A stretch of 42,188 bases of DNA from an uncultured Eubacteriales bacterium (GCA_900320595.1 ONSW01000031.1:1-42188), one strand, 5' to 3'; counted from the stretch's first letter, positions 14,734 through 26,889 are shown. The notes: generated from the letters alone by a model not told the origin. Program-made: numbers and translations.

Positions 14734-16452
14734 TTATTCCACCGAGATCATATAGTAGTACACCGGCTGGCCGCCGTTGACCACGCTGACCTCCGCGTCG
14801 GGGAAGCAGCCCGTGATCGTAGCGGCCGCCTCGTTGGCGTCGCTCTCGGCCACGTCCGCGCCGTAGTACACGGTGATGAACTCCGGCGAGAAATCGTTGA
14901 TCGCCCAGTTGAGCTCCTTGAAGAGCGTGGGGAGCGAGGAATAGCTGCCCAGCAGCGCGCCGTCGAGCAGCGCCAGATATTCGCCCGCGTGGATGCTGTG
15001 GCCGTCAAATTCGCTGTCGCGCGCGGCATAGGTCACCATCGCGGTGTGCACGTTGCCGGCCGCGGCCGTCATGTCCGCGGTAAGCTGCTCGGGCTCCTCG
15101 TCGACGTTGAAGCTCAACAGCGCGCTCACGCCCTGCGGCACGGTCTTGGTCGGGATGACGACGACCTTTTTGCCCTTTTCCGCGGCAAGCGGCACGGTCT
15201 GCTCGGCCGCCATGATGATGTTCTTGTTGTTCGGGAACACGAACACGGTCGAGGCCGGGGTGCGGTCGATCTGAAGGAGGATGTCGTCGGTCGAGGGGTT
15301 CATCGTCTGGCCGCCGGTCACGATGCCGTCGGCGCCCAGGTCGCGGAACAGCGCGGCCATGCCTTCGCCCGCGCAAACGGTCACGATGCCGTAGTCCTTG
15401 GTCGGAGCGGCAAAGTCACATTCCGATTCGCCGTTTTTCTGCTTCTCGGCGAGCTCGTCGAGCTCCTTGTCGACCTCTTCGAGATCGTCGGTGGACTGGG
15501 CCTTGCGGCCGGCCAGCTTGTCGAGCGCCTGTGTGCGCATGTTCTCGATCTTCGCCAGCTCCAGCGAGCCGTATTTCTGGCTCTCGGTCAGCGCCTGGCC
15601 GGGGATGTCGGTGTGGACGTGGACCTTGAAGATCTCGTCGTCGTCGCTGATGACAAGACTGTCGCCGATTGAATCGAGATACTGCCGCAGCGGGACGAGA
15701 TCGACGTCAAAGCGCGCCTTGCGCACGATATAGACCGTGTCGAAGATGTTTTTCTCGGGCACCTCGACCTTGCCCTCTTCAAAGACAACGCTCTCCTCGG
15801 CGGAGTCGTAGGAGACGGCGGAGTCGGCGGAGGAGATCTCCCCGCGCAGCGAGGCGAGCATCGCCTTTAAGATCACGAGATAACCCATGCCGCCCGCGTC
15901 GACGACGCCGGCCTTTTTCAGCACGGGGTTCTGGTTGACGGTGTCCTCCAGCGCCTTGTCGCCCACGCGGATCGCGCAGACAAGGCAGGTCTCGAGATCT
16001 GAGCCCGAGCCGGCGGCCTGGGCCGCGGCGGCGGAGGCGAGACGCGAAACGGTCAAAATCGTGCCCTCGGCGGGCTTCATGACGGCCTTGTAGGCGGCGT
16101 CCACACCCTCGTTCATTGCGGCGGTGAACTCCTCGGCCCCGGCGGTGTCAAGCCCCTTGAGCCGGCGGGAGATCCCGCGGAAGAGCAGCGAGAGGATCAC
16201 GCCGGAGTTGCCGCGCGCCCCGCGCAGCAGCGCCGAGGCGACGCAGGCGGCGGCCTCGTCGATCGTCGAAAAGCTCTTTTTGCGCAGCTCTGAGGCGGCG
16301 TTGTTGAGCGTAAGGCCCATGTTGGTGCCGGTGTCGCCGTCCGGGACGGGGAAAACGTTCAGTTCGTTGATGGCCTGCATGTTGGCATGCAGCGCCGCGT
16401 CGGCACAGAGGATCATTTCGCCGAATGCGGCGGCGTCGATATAATTTTTCAT
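14734..16452 (-). CDS. fakA: fatty acid kinase catalytic subunit FakA (DAK2 domain, YloV)
   Basis: A 572-residue cytosolic protein with the FakA layout: N-terminal DAK2 kinase domain with the ATP/Mg motif VFPVPDGDTGTNMGLTL (33-49), RGARGNSGVILS and a DAGGMGYL segment, a middle domain, and a C-terminal DegV-like region (FVFPNNKNIIMAA, VIPTKTVPQG). FakA phosphorylates fatty acids presented by a FakB protein, to feed phospholipid synthesis; no FakB is in this window. It follows the Asp23-family gene (gap 17 bases), the conserved yloU-yloV pair of Firmicutes. Confidence 0.93.
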   Translation of the reverse strand: MKNYIDAAAFGEMILCADAALHANMQAINELNVFPVPDGDTGTNMGLTLNNAASELRKKSFSTIDEAAACVASALLRGARGNSGVILSLLFRGISRRLKGLDTAGAEEFTAAMNEGVDAAYKAVMKPAEGTILTVSRLASAAAAQAAGSGSDLETCLVCAIRVGDKALEDTVNQNPVLKKAGVVDAGGMGYLVILKAMLASLRGEISSADSAVSYDSAEESVVFEEGKVEVPEKNIFDTVYIVRKARFDVDLVPLRQYLDSIGDSLVISDDDEIFKVHVHTDIPGQALTESQKYGSLELAKIENMRTQALDKLAGRKAQSTDDLEEVDKELDELAEKQKNGESECDFAAPTKDYGIVTVCAGEGMAALFRDLGADGIVTGGQTMNPSTDDILLQIDRTPASTVFVFPNNKNIIMAAEQTVPLAAEKGKKVVVIPTKTVPQGVSALLSFNVDEEPEQLTADMTAAAGNVHTAMVTYAARDSEFDGHSIHAGEYLALLDGALLGSYSSLPTLFKELNWAINDFSPEFITVYYGADVAESDANEAAATITGCFPDAEVSVVNGGQPVYYYMISVE

Positions 16453-16469
16453 GGGAATGCACCCAACCT

Positions 16470-16772
16470 TTATCTGATGATGGTGTCGATATACACGTCC
16501 ACCTTTTTCACGGGAACGCCGGTGGACTGCTCAAGCCGGTAGCTGGCGCCGTTCATGATGCTGCGCGCCACAGCGCTGAAGTTCACGCCGTAGTCGACGC
16601 CGATATGCAGCTCGAGCGAGACGCTGCCCTCGTCGTCATAATGGACGACGACGCCCTTGGACATGGATTCCCGGCGCAGCAGCTGCCAGGGGCCGCCCTC
16701 CTTGGTGCAGGCGACCATGCCCTTGACGCCGAAGCAGCTGGTGGCCGCGTCGCCGGCAAGATAGGTCAGCAC
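16470..16772 (-). CDS. yloU: Asp23/Gls24 family protein (YloU), 5' end shifted out of frame
   Basis: The 100 residues in the main frame match the Asp23/Gls24 family: YLAGDAATSCFGVKGMVAC, then KGVVVHYDDEG, then IGVDYGVNFSAVARSIMN and the closing VDVYIDTI. The family normally starts about 15-18 residues earlier with MVKIK. Exactly that start is present at 16788 (MVKIKS, with AAAGGAG ten bases before), but in another frame. The only in-frame start is a GTG at 16772 with no ribosome site. I infer a small out-of-frame deletion close to codon 6, or an assembly fault. The protein is thought to act at the membrane together with the fatty-acid kinase system. Confidence 0.75.
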   Translation of the reverse strand: MLTYLAGDAATSCFGVKGMVACTKEGGPWQLLRRESMSKGVVVHYDDEGSVSLELHIGVDYGVNFSAVARSIMNGASYRLEQSTGVPVKKVDVYIDTIIR

Positions 16773-16856
16773 TTTTGATTTTAACCATGGCGGTCATGCT
16801 CCTTTCAGCATGTCTGTTGGCGGCTGCGCGGCAAAAGCCGCGCAAACCGTTTAAGT

Positions 16857-16885
16857 ATTATAGTACATCCGGCGATAAAGCACAA
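16857..16885 (-). promoter_or_regulatory. promoter of yloU-fakA
   Basis: Minus-strand -35 TTGTGC (16885-16880), 17-base spacer, -10 TATAAT (16862-16857). A GC hairpin (GCGCGGC / GCCGCGC) lies in the leader. Confidence 0.65.
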
Positions 16886-16987
16886 GCAAAATTTTGCCGC
16901 CGTGGGCCGACGCAGCGAAAAAGCGCGGCCGATGCGGGACGCGCGCCGCTGTCAGAAAAAACCGTCAAAAAAACACAGCGGAGCATG

Positions 16988-17016
16988 TTGCCTTTTTGAC
17001 AAATTAATGCTAAACT
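16988..17016 (+). promoter_or_regulatory. promoter of the PFOR gene
   Basis: -35 TTGCCT (16988-16993), 17-base spacer, -10 TAAACT (17011-17016). A TTGACA at 16996 is closer to consensus but badly spaced. The space between the two divergent promoters (16886-16987) shows no other clear signal. Confidence 0.5.
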
Positions 17017-17056
17017 ATACCTGTTGAGCAAATCCCCAAAACGCAACTTTGAATGA

Positions 17057-20705
<3,649 letters not shown>

Positions 20706-20726
20706 TCCTCACACAGCACAACCCAA

Positions 20727-20759
20727 AGCACCCTGACGCATCGCGTCAGGGTGCTTTTC
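20727..20759 (+). terminator. intrinsic terminator after PFOR
   Basis: Perfect 13-bp stem AGCACCCTGACGC / GCGTCAGGGTGCT (20727-20739, 20743-20755), ATC loop, then TTTTCTTT. Confidence 0.93.
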
Positions 20760-20840
20760 TTTCCGGAATGATTTAGGGGCACTTGCGTTTTTTTGCTTGC
20801 ACCCGGCGATCAAAAGCTGCGCAGTCCCCCCTTTCTCTTG

Positions 20841-21061
20841 CTTGTCCAAGATAAGTGAACGTCCAAATCTGTGATTTGGGAACGTGAACTTATGCTTGAG
20901 CTGAAAGGGGCAAAGAGAACGACACCAGAGAGGGGAAGATTTCGATTTCTTCCCCTCTCTGGACTCTCCCTAATTGAAACGACAAAAGAGGGGCTTGCGA
21001 GCCCCTCTTTTGAATCTCCCGGGATTTTACGACCAATGAAGCCGCGCGGCTCTTGGACAAG
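20841..21061. repeat. 221-bp element with short terminal inverted repeats and three internal hairpins
   Basis: Ends CTTGTCCAAGA (20841-20851) and TCTTGGACAAG (21051-21061) are perfect 11-bp inverted repeats. Inside: (1) 20851-20893, a stem ATAAGT/ACTTAT, a GA/GA internal loop, a stem ACGT/ACGT, then CCAAATC-TGT-GATTTGG; (2) 20925-20962, a 15-bp perfect stem (CCAGAGAGGGGAAGA); (3) 20983-21012, a 13-bp perfect stem (CAAAAGAGGGGCT) with a TGCG loop. Hairpins 2 and 3 share flanks: AACGACA before and CTCCC after. No protein-coding gene was seen here. It fills most of the 371-bp gap between PFOR and the converging hydrolase remnant. Confidence 0.7.
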
Positions 21062-21076
21062 AGAAAAGAGACATGC

Positions 21077-21578
21077 TCATACTCTTTCGAACACGACCGT
21101 CGCCGGGGCGTCGGACAGATCGACCGTATAGCTCATGCCGTCGAGCTTTTTGACGTTTCCGGCAAGAGACAGGAATGGCTCTACCGGGCCGATCACGTCA
21201 TAGCCAAAGCCCTTGCCGCGATAGTGCATCGGAATCACGATCTTCGGCGCGAGCGCCTTTGTGATCTCCCACGCGCCCGCCGCGTCCACCGTGTAGTGTC
21301 CGCCGACCGGGATCATCAGCACGTCGACGCGCCCGAGCGCGGCGATCTGCTCCGCCGTCGGCAAGCTGCTCGACAGATCCTGTGAAGTGGCCGCCCGAAA
21401 GCGCGACGCCCTCGCGCCAGCCGTGGTCGCGGTGGCCGTGGCTGCAGATGACGGCGTCCGCCCGGAGCTTCGGCAGCTCCCAGCCCGGGACGCTGCCCGG
21501 CGCATAGGGATCGAACACGATGCTGCCCTCGCCGCTCTCCAAAAGAAAGCAGGAATGGCCGTACCAGGTAAGCTTCAT
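21077..21578 (-). pseudogene. MBL-fold metal-dependent hydrolase (UlaG/UPF0173-like), internally deleted
   Basis: From an ATG at 21578 (AAGGAG upstream) the minus strand reads MKLTWYGHSCFLLESGEGSI and VICSHGHRDHGWREGVALSG, the start and zinc motif (HxHxDH) of the family. Near 21388 the family sequence jumps to another frame and resumes DLSSSLPTAEQIAALGRVDV, IPVGGHYT and VIPMHYRG, ending at 21077. Compared with relatives, about 30-36 codons between the two parts are missing and the frame is lost. Both halves look well conserved, so the break is recent or is an assembly artefact. A good promoter is still present. Confidence 0.8.
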
Positions 21579-21610
21579 ATGAAATCACGCTCCTTGTTTT
21601 TCTGCTTGAA

Positions 21611-21639
21611 ATTATACCATCACAGCGGACGGCTTTCAA
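21611..21639 (-). promoter_or_regulatory. promoter of the MBL-fold gene
   Basis: Minus-strand -35 TTGAAA (21639-21634), 17-base spacer, -10 TATAAT (21616-21611). Confidence 0.75.
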
Positions 21640-21649
21640 CAAAAACGCC

Positions 21650-21678
21650 TTGACCAATCATTTTGCGGATGATATTAT
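21650..21678 (+). promoter_or_regulatory. promoter of the first VanY-like gene
   Basis: -35 TTGACC (21650-21655), 17-base spacer, -10 TATTAT (21673-21678). It is only about ten bases from the divergent promoter above. Confidence 0.72.
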
Positions 21679-21715
21679 TTTACATATAAAACCGCCTTTT
21701 CAAGGAGGCATGGAA

Positions 21716-22645
21716 ATGAAGATCTTTATCCGCATCATTCGTGTTATTCTCGGGCTGGCGCTGCTCGCCGCCTTTGCCTTCGGCCTGTACACCTTTGCCC
21801 AGGCCGCGCCGAAAAGCGGGGATTACCTCGCCCAGCTCGAAGAGCAGCCGGCTCCCGTTTCCCCCGTTGTCGTGACGATGCCCAAGCCCGCCTCCGCCGC
21901 GCCGCAGGACGGCGAGAACGCCGCGCCCGCCGAGGGCGGTACGGAAAGCCCTGCGGTCGAGCCCGCGCCGGAGCCCACGCCTCTGCCCAACACACCCGCC
22001 GCCCGCGCCGCGGCGCTCGGCCTGCCCGAGCCGCCCAACGTGGACATCACGAGCTGGGAATTCATGCTCGTCAACGGCGATCACTCCATCGACCAGTACA
22101 AGCCGGAGCAGTTCGGCTATATCAACCCCACGATCGACGCCTTTGACGTCCAGACGAACTTCAACCCCGACCGTACCGAGGTCGATTTCCGCATTGCCCA
22201 GGCGCTGCTCGATTTCGGCGTCGCGGCCGAGGAGGAGGGGCTGAGCGTCTATCTCGCCTCCGGCTACAGGAGCTATGACTCCCAGCTTGAGAACTTCAAC
22301 CGCGTCTGCATCAACAACGGCGTTTCGGACGGCAAGGACAAGAACGGCTTCTACATCACGATGCCTGCCGGCTGCAGCGAACACCAGAGCGGCCTGTGCT
22401 GCGACATCACCGACCGCTGGTACGGCACCAAGACGGCCGACGCGCTGCGCAACAATCCGCTGAGCGTGTGGATGGCCGAGCATTGCCAGGAGTACGGCTT
22501 CATCCTCCGCTTCCCCGAGGGCAAGGAGAGCATCACGGGCGTGATGTACGAGCCTTGGCACTTCCGCTATGTCGGCGTCGACGCCGCGACCTACATCATG
22601 GCAAACGGCCTCACGCTTGAGGAGTTTGTCAAGCTTTACGAGTAA
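21716..22645 (+). CDS. M15 family D-alanyl-D-alanine carboxypeptidase (VanY-like), membrane-anchored
   Basis: A 309-residue protein. One N-terminal membrane helix (about 6-28), a Pro/Ala/Glu-rich linker (about 38-95), then a VanY-type zinc peptidase domain. Motifs: YLASGYRSYDSQ, CSEHQSGLCCDITDR (His and Asp zinc ligands) and MYEPWHFRYVG (catalytic Glu and third ligand His). It trims terminal D-Ala from peptidoglycan stem peptides outside the cell. Of two ATGs six bases apart, the second (21716) has the right seven-base spacing from AAGGAGG; the first is only one base away. Two terminators follow, then a paralogue. Confidence 0.92.
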   Translation: MKIFIRIIRVILGLALLAAFAFGLYTFAQAAPKSGDYLAQLEEQPAPVSPVVVTMPKPASAAPQDGENAAPAEGGTESPAVEPAPEPTPLPNTPAARAAALGLPEPPNVDITSWEFMLVNGDHSIDQYKPEQFGYINPTIDAFDVQTNFNPDRTEVDFRIAQALLDFGVAAEEEGLSVYLASGYRSYDSQLENFNRVCINNGVSDGKDKNGFYITMPAGCSEHQSGLCCDITDRWYGTKTADALRNNPLSVWMAEHCQEYGFILRFPEGKESITGVMYEPWHFRYVGVDAATYIMANGLTLEEFVKLYE

Positions 22646-22648
22646 AAC

Positions 22649-22677
22649 AAAAGCACCTCCTTCAGGGAGGTGCTTTT
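22649..22677 (+). terminator. intrinsic terminator after the first VanY-like gene
   Basis: Perfect 12-bp stem AAAAGCACCTCC / GGAGGTGCTTTT (22649-22660, 22666-22677), five-base loop. It lies three bases past the stop codon. Confidence 0.92.
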
Positions 22678-22688
22678 CTCACGAAAAA

Positions 22689-22721
22689 CCGCCGGAAAAA
22701 GTTTTTCCGGCGGCCTTTTTT
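22689..22721 (+). terminator. second, tandem terminator
   Basis: CCGCCGGAAAAA / TTTTTCCGGCGG (22689-22700, 22702-22713), followed by CC and six T. It backs up the terminator just before it. Confidence 0.88.
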
Positions 22722-22783
22722 CGCCCTTTTTCGCCTCAAACGGGATGCTATGCTTGTCTCATCAAAGGAAAGGGGCGAGCATT

Positions 22784-23521
22784 TTGTCGTTCAAGCGTAT
22801 CTTTCGGGCCGGAATGTGCACGCTCTGCGCGCTGCTGTTCGTGTTCAATTCCCGCGGCGTTCAGCATGCCGCGGCGGATGCGGAGGAGGAAGCGCCGCCC
22901 CAGCCGAGCGCGGCGCAGATCAGCGCTGCCTACCGCCGGCTGTGCGAGACAAAGCCGGACGTGGACGTCACCTCCTGGCAGTTCTCGCTTTTCACGCGGG
23001 GAAGGCCGGTCACGCAGGAGCCGCCCGCGACCGTGCGCGTGGGCGGCGTGCCGGTGGACGCGCGCATCGCGGACGAGCTCTCGCAGCTGATCTCGGACGC
23101 CCGGGCCCAGGGGCTGAAGGTCTACCTCTCCTGCGGCTATACCGACGCCGCCGCGCAGGAGCACATATATAGCCGCGCCGCGGAGAAGTACGGCGAGTTC
23201 CGCGCCCTTTCGATCGTCGGCCGCCCGGAGGAGAGCGAGCACCGCAGCGGGCTGGCCGTGGACATCACCGACCGGTATTATGAGGAGAAGGACGCCTCGC
23301 TCGAGAACACGGAGCTTTTCGTCTGGCTGCGGATGCACAGCGCCGAGTACGGCTTTATCCTGCGCTATCCGAAGGATAAAAAGGCCGTCACCGGCATGAT
23401 CTACCAGCCCTGGCATTTTCGCTATGTCGGCGTGGAGGCGGCGCAGTTTATGGTCGAAAACCGCCTGTCGCTCGAGGAATTTCTGGACCTCTACCGCTTC
23501 GCGGACTGGGACAAGCCCTAA
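22784..23521 (+). CDS. M15 family D-alanyl-D-alanine carboxypeptidase (VanY-like), exported
   Basis: A 245-residue paralogue of the preceding gene. N-terminal signal or anchor (about 4-25, IFRAGMCTLCALLFVFN), then the VanY domain with YLSCGYTDAAAQEH, SEHRSGLAVDITDR and IYQPWHFRYVG. I chose a TTG start at 22784: the AAAGGGGCGAG upstream is well placed and the signal sequence begins there. The next in-frame ATG (MCTLC) would cut the signal. It shares the VDVTSWQFSLF pre-domain segment with its neighbour (VDITSWEFMLV). Its stop codon overlaps the left tip of a MITE-like element. Confidence 0.88.
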   Translation: MSFKRIFRAGMCTLCALLFVFNSRGVQHAAADAEEEAPPQPSAAQISAAYRRLCETKPDVDVTSWQFSLFTRGRPVTQEPPATVRVGGVPVDARIADELSQLISDARAQGLKVYLSCGYTDAAAQEHIYSRAAEKYGEFRALSIVGRPEESEHRSGLAVDITDRYYEEKDASLENTELFVWLRMHSAEYGFILRYPKDKKAVTGMIYQPWHFRYVGVEAAQFMVENRLSLEEFLDLYRFADWDKP

Positions 23522-23834
23522 AAAAGCAGCCGTCCGAAGGGCGCGCAGATTAGGGAGACGACAGGTTTTGACCGGACCTTTTTCGCCCATACTGCACAGA
23601 AAAATCCGGAAATACGTCAAGTATTCCCGGATTTTTCTATATTGTCTGGACGAAAAATCTCTCGCTCAAAACTGCTTCGCACGCAAAAAGTGAGATTTTT
23701 GTGTCGGGCGAGGCGAAAAGCGCAGGAATAATGGCTATATATTCCGAGCATTTTCAACGATGCCCGGCGCGAAAGATATCCTTTTTGCGCTGCCGTATCC
23801 CTATTCTGCGCGCCCTAAAGACGGCTGCTTTTTT
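23521..23834. mobile_element. MITE-like element, copy A, inside a split terminator
   Basis: Arms 23521-23560 and 23795-23834 form an inverted repeat of about 40 bp with few mismatches: outer AAAAAGCAGCCGTC, then AGGGCGCGCAGA, TAGGGA and ACG. The inner part has two more hairpins (23598-23638 with AGAAAAATCCGG, and 23653-23700 with AAAAATCTC). Segments 23720-23761, 23794-23815 and 23537-23568 recur in the opposite orientation at 34704-34870. The outer 14 bp, A-rich outside, look like a bidirectional terminator of the converging VanY and MscS genes with the element in its loop. No coding sequence is seen inside. Confidence 0.8.
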
Positions 23835-23850
23835 CGATCAGAAGAGGGCG

Positions 23851-24786
23851 TCAATCCCCCTTGTGGACGACGACCTGCGGGAACGGGATCTCGACGCCTT
23901 TTTCGGCGAAAAGCACGCGGATGTCCCGCGTCAGCGCGCGCTGCGCGACGAAGATGTTCTCCTCCTTTACATCCACGACAAACTTGAGATTGACCCCGCT
24001 GTCGGCAAGCTGCGTCACGCCCAGACAGCGCGGCGGCGCAAGATACAGATCTTTGTGAGCGAGATACATGTCGGGCATGCTTTCGGAAATGAGCTTTTCC
24101 AGTTCCGGCAGATCGGTATCATAAGACACGCTGACCTCGCAGGCGGCGAGGGAGGTCTTGCAGGAGCGGTTCTGGAAGTTCCGGATGTCAGAATTGTTGA
24201 CGACCTTCAGGTTATAGCCCGCGTCCTCGATCGTTGTGGTGCGGACGCCGATGTCGCGCACGATCCCGCGGAAATCGTCCAGAACGATGATGTCTCCGAT
24301 GCTGTATTTTCCTTCAAAGATGATGAACAGGCCGGTGATCACGTCCTCTATCAGGCTTTGCGCCCCGAAGCCGAGCACCAGTCCGATGATCCCGACGCCG
24401 GCGAGCACGGCCGTGGAATCGACGCCCAGTATGCTCAGCCCCCAGATGACGCCGAAAATGACGGCAAGATACCTGGCCGCGCCGGTGATCATCGCCGTGA
24501 CCGTGCCGGCATGCGCGTTTCGCTTGCCGATCGCGCCGAGGATCAGCTTGACAAGCTGGTATGCCAGCCACAGCACGCAGATCGCCAGGATGAGCGTCAA
24601 CACATGCGCAAGCGTGATGCGCCCGCTGCGTTCGATCAGAAAATGCGTTTTTTCAAGCTCCGCAAGGTTCTCCTTCGTAGCGGCGGGAAGCGGCAGCCAG
24701 GCCGGATTCAACAGAAGTATCGTGAGGATCACCGCGATCACGGCGCCGACGATAGATCTCGAGCTTTTTTTCTTCTTCTTTTTCAT
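23851..24786 (-). CDS. MscS family mechanosensitive ion channel
   Basis: A 311-residue membrane protein. A lysine-rich start, a hydrophobic segment (about 12-32), two further helices (about 57-85 and 95-120), then the MscS pore helix and beta domain: GIIGLVLGFGAQSLIEDVITG, EGKYSIGDIIVL, GIVRDIGVRTTTIED and VVNNSDIRNFQNRS. It opens under membrane tension to release solutes in hypo-osmotic shock. GGAGG is six bases before the ATG. It begins 11 bases after the large surface-protein gene ends, so they share an operon. A second MscS gene lies at 32265-33077. Confidence 0.92.
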   Translation of the reverse strand: MKKKKKKSSRSIVGAVIAVILTILLLNPAWLPLPAATKENLAELEKTHFLIERSGRITLAHVLTLILAICVLWLAYQLVKLILGAIGKRNAHAGTVTAMITGAARYLAVIFGVIWGLSILGVDSTAVLAGVGIIGLVLGFGAQSLIEDVITGLFIIFEGKYSIGDIIVLDDFRGIVRDIGVRTTTIEDAGYNLKVVNNSDIRNFQNRSCKTSLAACEVSVSYDTDLPELEKLISESMPDMYLAHKDLYLAPPRCLGVTQLADSGVNLKFVVDVKEENIFVAQRALTRDIRVLFAEKGVEIPFPQVVVHKGD

Positions 24787-24797
24787 TCTGATCCTCC

Positions 24798-26711
24798 TTA
24801 TGGCGTCAATTCGCTGATGGGATGGTAGCTGTCATTTGTTCCGACCGAGGTCGAACAGACATAGTCTGTTCCGTTTTCATCGGTGCCGGTGTAGCTGTCT
24901 GTAAGGAAAGAAAGCATGAAATGCGTCGCATCACCGGGCGGGTTGATCGCACCCGGGATGGTGTACCGATAAACGCTGCCCTCGCTGACGGCTTCCATCG
25001 TGCCTGCGTCCGGCCAGAGCTTCGTGCTCGAAAGGGTGTTCCAGGAGCTGTCGCTCGTCTGCTGCAGCCATTTGATCTCCACGGCGGTGATGCCGGGAAC
25101 GGAATAGCTGAAGGGATCGCCGCCGTCCGAACCGAGGCTGGCCGTGACCGTCGCGCCGCTGTATGTGAGCGAGAACATCGGCCGATACCCTGTCAGCGGC
25201 ACGACGCCGAAGTTGAAGGTCTCCTCGCGCTCGACCCCGCCGAGCTTATAATGCAGCACGACCTGCGGCGTCCACTGCGCGGCACTGACGTTGAAGGGCG
25301 AGCCTCCGGCGCTGCGTCTGAGACTGACGGCGCCGGTCTGGGTAACGTCGCTCCAGTTATAGCTGATTTCGAACGACGAGCTGAGACTGACGTCGGCAGA
25401 CAGGTCGGTCGCGTCGTTCGGCGTGAGGACATAGCTCAGCTCAAACAGGTCGATACCGGAGCCGGGAGCGTTGAACTCGCCCCAGTAGCGGAGCGCGGAG
25501 AAGCTCACTGTCGGCGCGGTGAGCAAGGCCTCAGGATAGCTGAAAGCCTCTTCAGGGTGGCGGATTTCATAGCGGGTGCCGTCTGTGTCGGTGCCTGTTC
25601 CGGACAGACCGAAGGCCAGAAAGAAATGCGTCGCGCCCTGTGCGGCGGCCTCGGCGTCCGGCGTCACGTCAAGGGTCGTGGAATAGCGGAAGGGAACGGT
25701 TTGCCTTCCGCCGCTTTCAGTCGCCGTCCCCGGATCGCTTATCGGGCCGGGACCGTACAAGCTGGACCAAACCTCTCTGCGCTGTTCGATGGGCTCAAAG
25801 CTGCCGAAAAGACTGCCGCCGCTCGCCTCCTTTGCCCAGCACAGGTAGATGCTCCAGACCTCCGGCGCATAACTGTGAGGATCGTCACTTGGGTAGGAAA
25901 ACGCAAGCGTGCCTGACACGGTTTTGTTCGTCGTCGGTCCGGTAGCGTTCGTGCTGTCGGCGGAGAAGAGCAGATTGTCGATGACCTCCGGCACCGCACC
26001 GAGGGAGACCGTCTTCGTTTTGCTTTCCCCGTTGAGCGTATAGCTCAAATCGACCGAAAGCTGCCAGAGGCTCTCCGTTCCGGGCGGGAACAGTTCAACT
26101 GTCGGAAAGCTGCGGCTGAAGGTGCCGCTTCCCGTTGCCTCAGGGAAAGACAACGCCATACCCGATGTATCGCTCAGCCCGATCCTGGCAGAGGAAGTGA
26201 TATTATCTCCGTCGTTTGCGGTGACCGTATAGCTGACTACGCCATAACCCAGACAATACCAGGAGGTGCTGCCGGAAAGCGTGACCTCGGGATCAAGGTA
26301 GGTAACAGGCGTCGGCGTGGGAGCGGGCGTCGTCTCCGGCGTGATCACGGGCCGCAGGATCGGCACAGGCGCGGGAGCAGGCGTCGGTTCGGGCGTGGGA
26401 GCAGGCGTCGGTTCAGGTGTGGGAGAAGGCGTCGGTTCAGGTGTGGGAGCAGGCGAAAGCGTGGGTACAGGCGTGGGATCGGGAGAAAGCGCAGGAGAAG
26501 GGCTCGCCTCGGCAAGAGGAACCGTCGGAACCGGAGGCAGGGATGCGCGCTGCGGCGAAGCGAAAAGCGCGCTCAGCAGGATCAGAGCTGCACCGGCCGC
26601 AAGCAGCGTCGCCGCGCCGGGCGACAATCTGCGGTATCTCCGGCGTCCTCTGACCGGCTCGTAGGGCTCTGCGAATTCGGGATACCGGTCGTCGATCTCG
26701 CGTATGCTCAT
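24798..26711 (-). CDS. membrane-anchored surface protein with Pro/Thr stalk and duplicated beta domains
   Basis: A 637-residue protein. After a basic N-terminus comes one membrane helix (about 32-52, [20 protein letters not shown]), a Pro-Thr-Glu-rich stalk (about 60-140, repeated PTPEPTPSP units), then an outer part of about 490 residues rich in Ser, Thr and aromatic residues. That part looks duplicated: [20 protein letters not shown] with [10 protein letters not shown], and later [20 protein letters not shown] with [10 protein letters not shown], each followed by a THF-fL-F strand and a GTxYxxxx segment. I do not recognise the family. It is transcribed just upstream of an MscS channel. Confidence 0.8.
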   Translation of the reverse strand: MSIREIDDRYPEFAEPYEPVRGRRRYRRLSPGAATLLAAGAALILLSALFASPQRASLPPVPTVPLAEASPSPALSPDPTPVPTLSPAPTPEPTPSPTPEPTPAPTPEPTPAPAPVPILRPVITPETTPAPTPTPVTYLDPEVTLSGSTSWYCLGYGVVSYTVTANDGDNITSSARIGLSDTSGMALSFPEATGSGTFSRSFPTVELFPPGTESLWQLSVDLSYTLNGESKTKTVSLGAVPEVIDNLLFSADSTNATGPTTNKTVSGTLAFSYPSDDPHSYAPEVWSIYLCWAKEASGGSLFGSFEPIEQRREVWSSLYGPGPISDPGTATESGGRQTVPFRYSTTLDVTPDAEAAAQGATHFFLAFGLSGTGTDTDGTRYEIRHPEEAFSYPEALLTAPTVSFSALRYWGEFNAPGSGIDLFELSYVLTPNDATDLSADVSLSSSFEISYNWSDVTQTGAVSLRRSAGGSPFNVSAAQWTPQVVLHYKLGGVEREETFNFGVVPLTGYRPMFSLTYSGATVTASLGSDGGDPFSYSVPGITAVEIKWLQQTSDSSWNTLSSTKLWPDAGTMEAVSEGSVYRYTIPGAINPPGDATHFMLSFLTDSYTGTDENGTDYVCSTSVGTNDSYHPISELTP

Positions 26712-26761
26712 CGCATGTTCACCCCCCCTGACCAGCGATCTTTTTCGCCAGTTTTCTTTTT

Positions 26762-26798
26762 CAATTTAAATTGTATCAGCGAAAGAAACAAAAAGCAA
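26762..26798 (-). promoter_or_regulatory. promoter of the surface protein-MscS operon, with palindrome over the -10
   Basis: Minus-strand -35 TTGCTT (26798-26793), 17-base spacer, -10 TACAAT (26775-26770). The perfect 12-bp palindrome CAATTTAAATTG (26762-26773) overlaps the -10 and may be an operator. Confidence 0.65.
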
Positions 26799-26840
26799 CA
26801 CATAACTGAGAAATAATATCATTTTTTACCATATATTAGC

Positions 26841-26889
26841 AAAAAAGAACCCGCCCGGATACAGAGAAGCTCTGGATCCGGACGGGGTT
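26841..26889 (-). terminator. intrinsic terminator after galK
   Basis: Long stem: AACCCGCCCGGAT (26848-26860) with 26876-26889 (one bulge), plus inner CAGAG-AAG-CTCTG with a small offset, and on the minus strand six T after it. It lies 25 bases past the galK stop. Confidence 0.85.

Noticed and set aside
16994-17020. TTGACA at 16996 as the PFOR -35
   Set aside because: Spacing to any -10 candidate is about 14 bases or less; TTGCCT with TAAACT at 17 bases fits better.
20841-21061. tRNA or other known small RNA in the hairpin array
   Set aside because: No cloverleaf with the usual T-loop and anticodon geometry; stems are simple hairpins.
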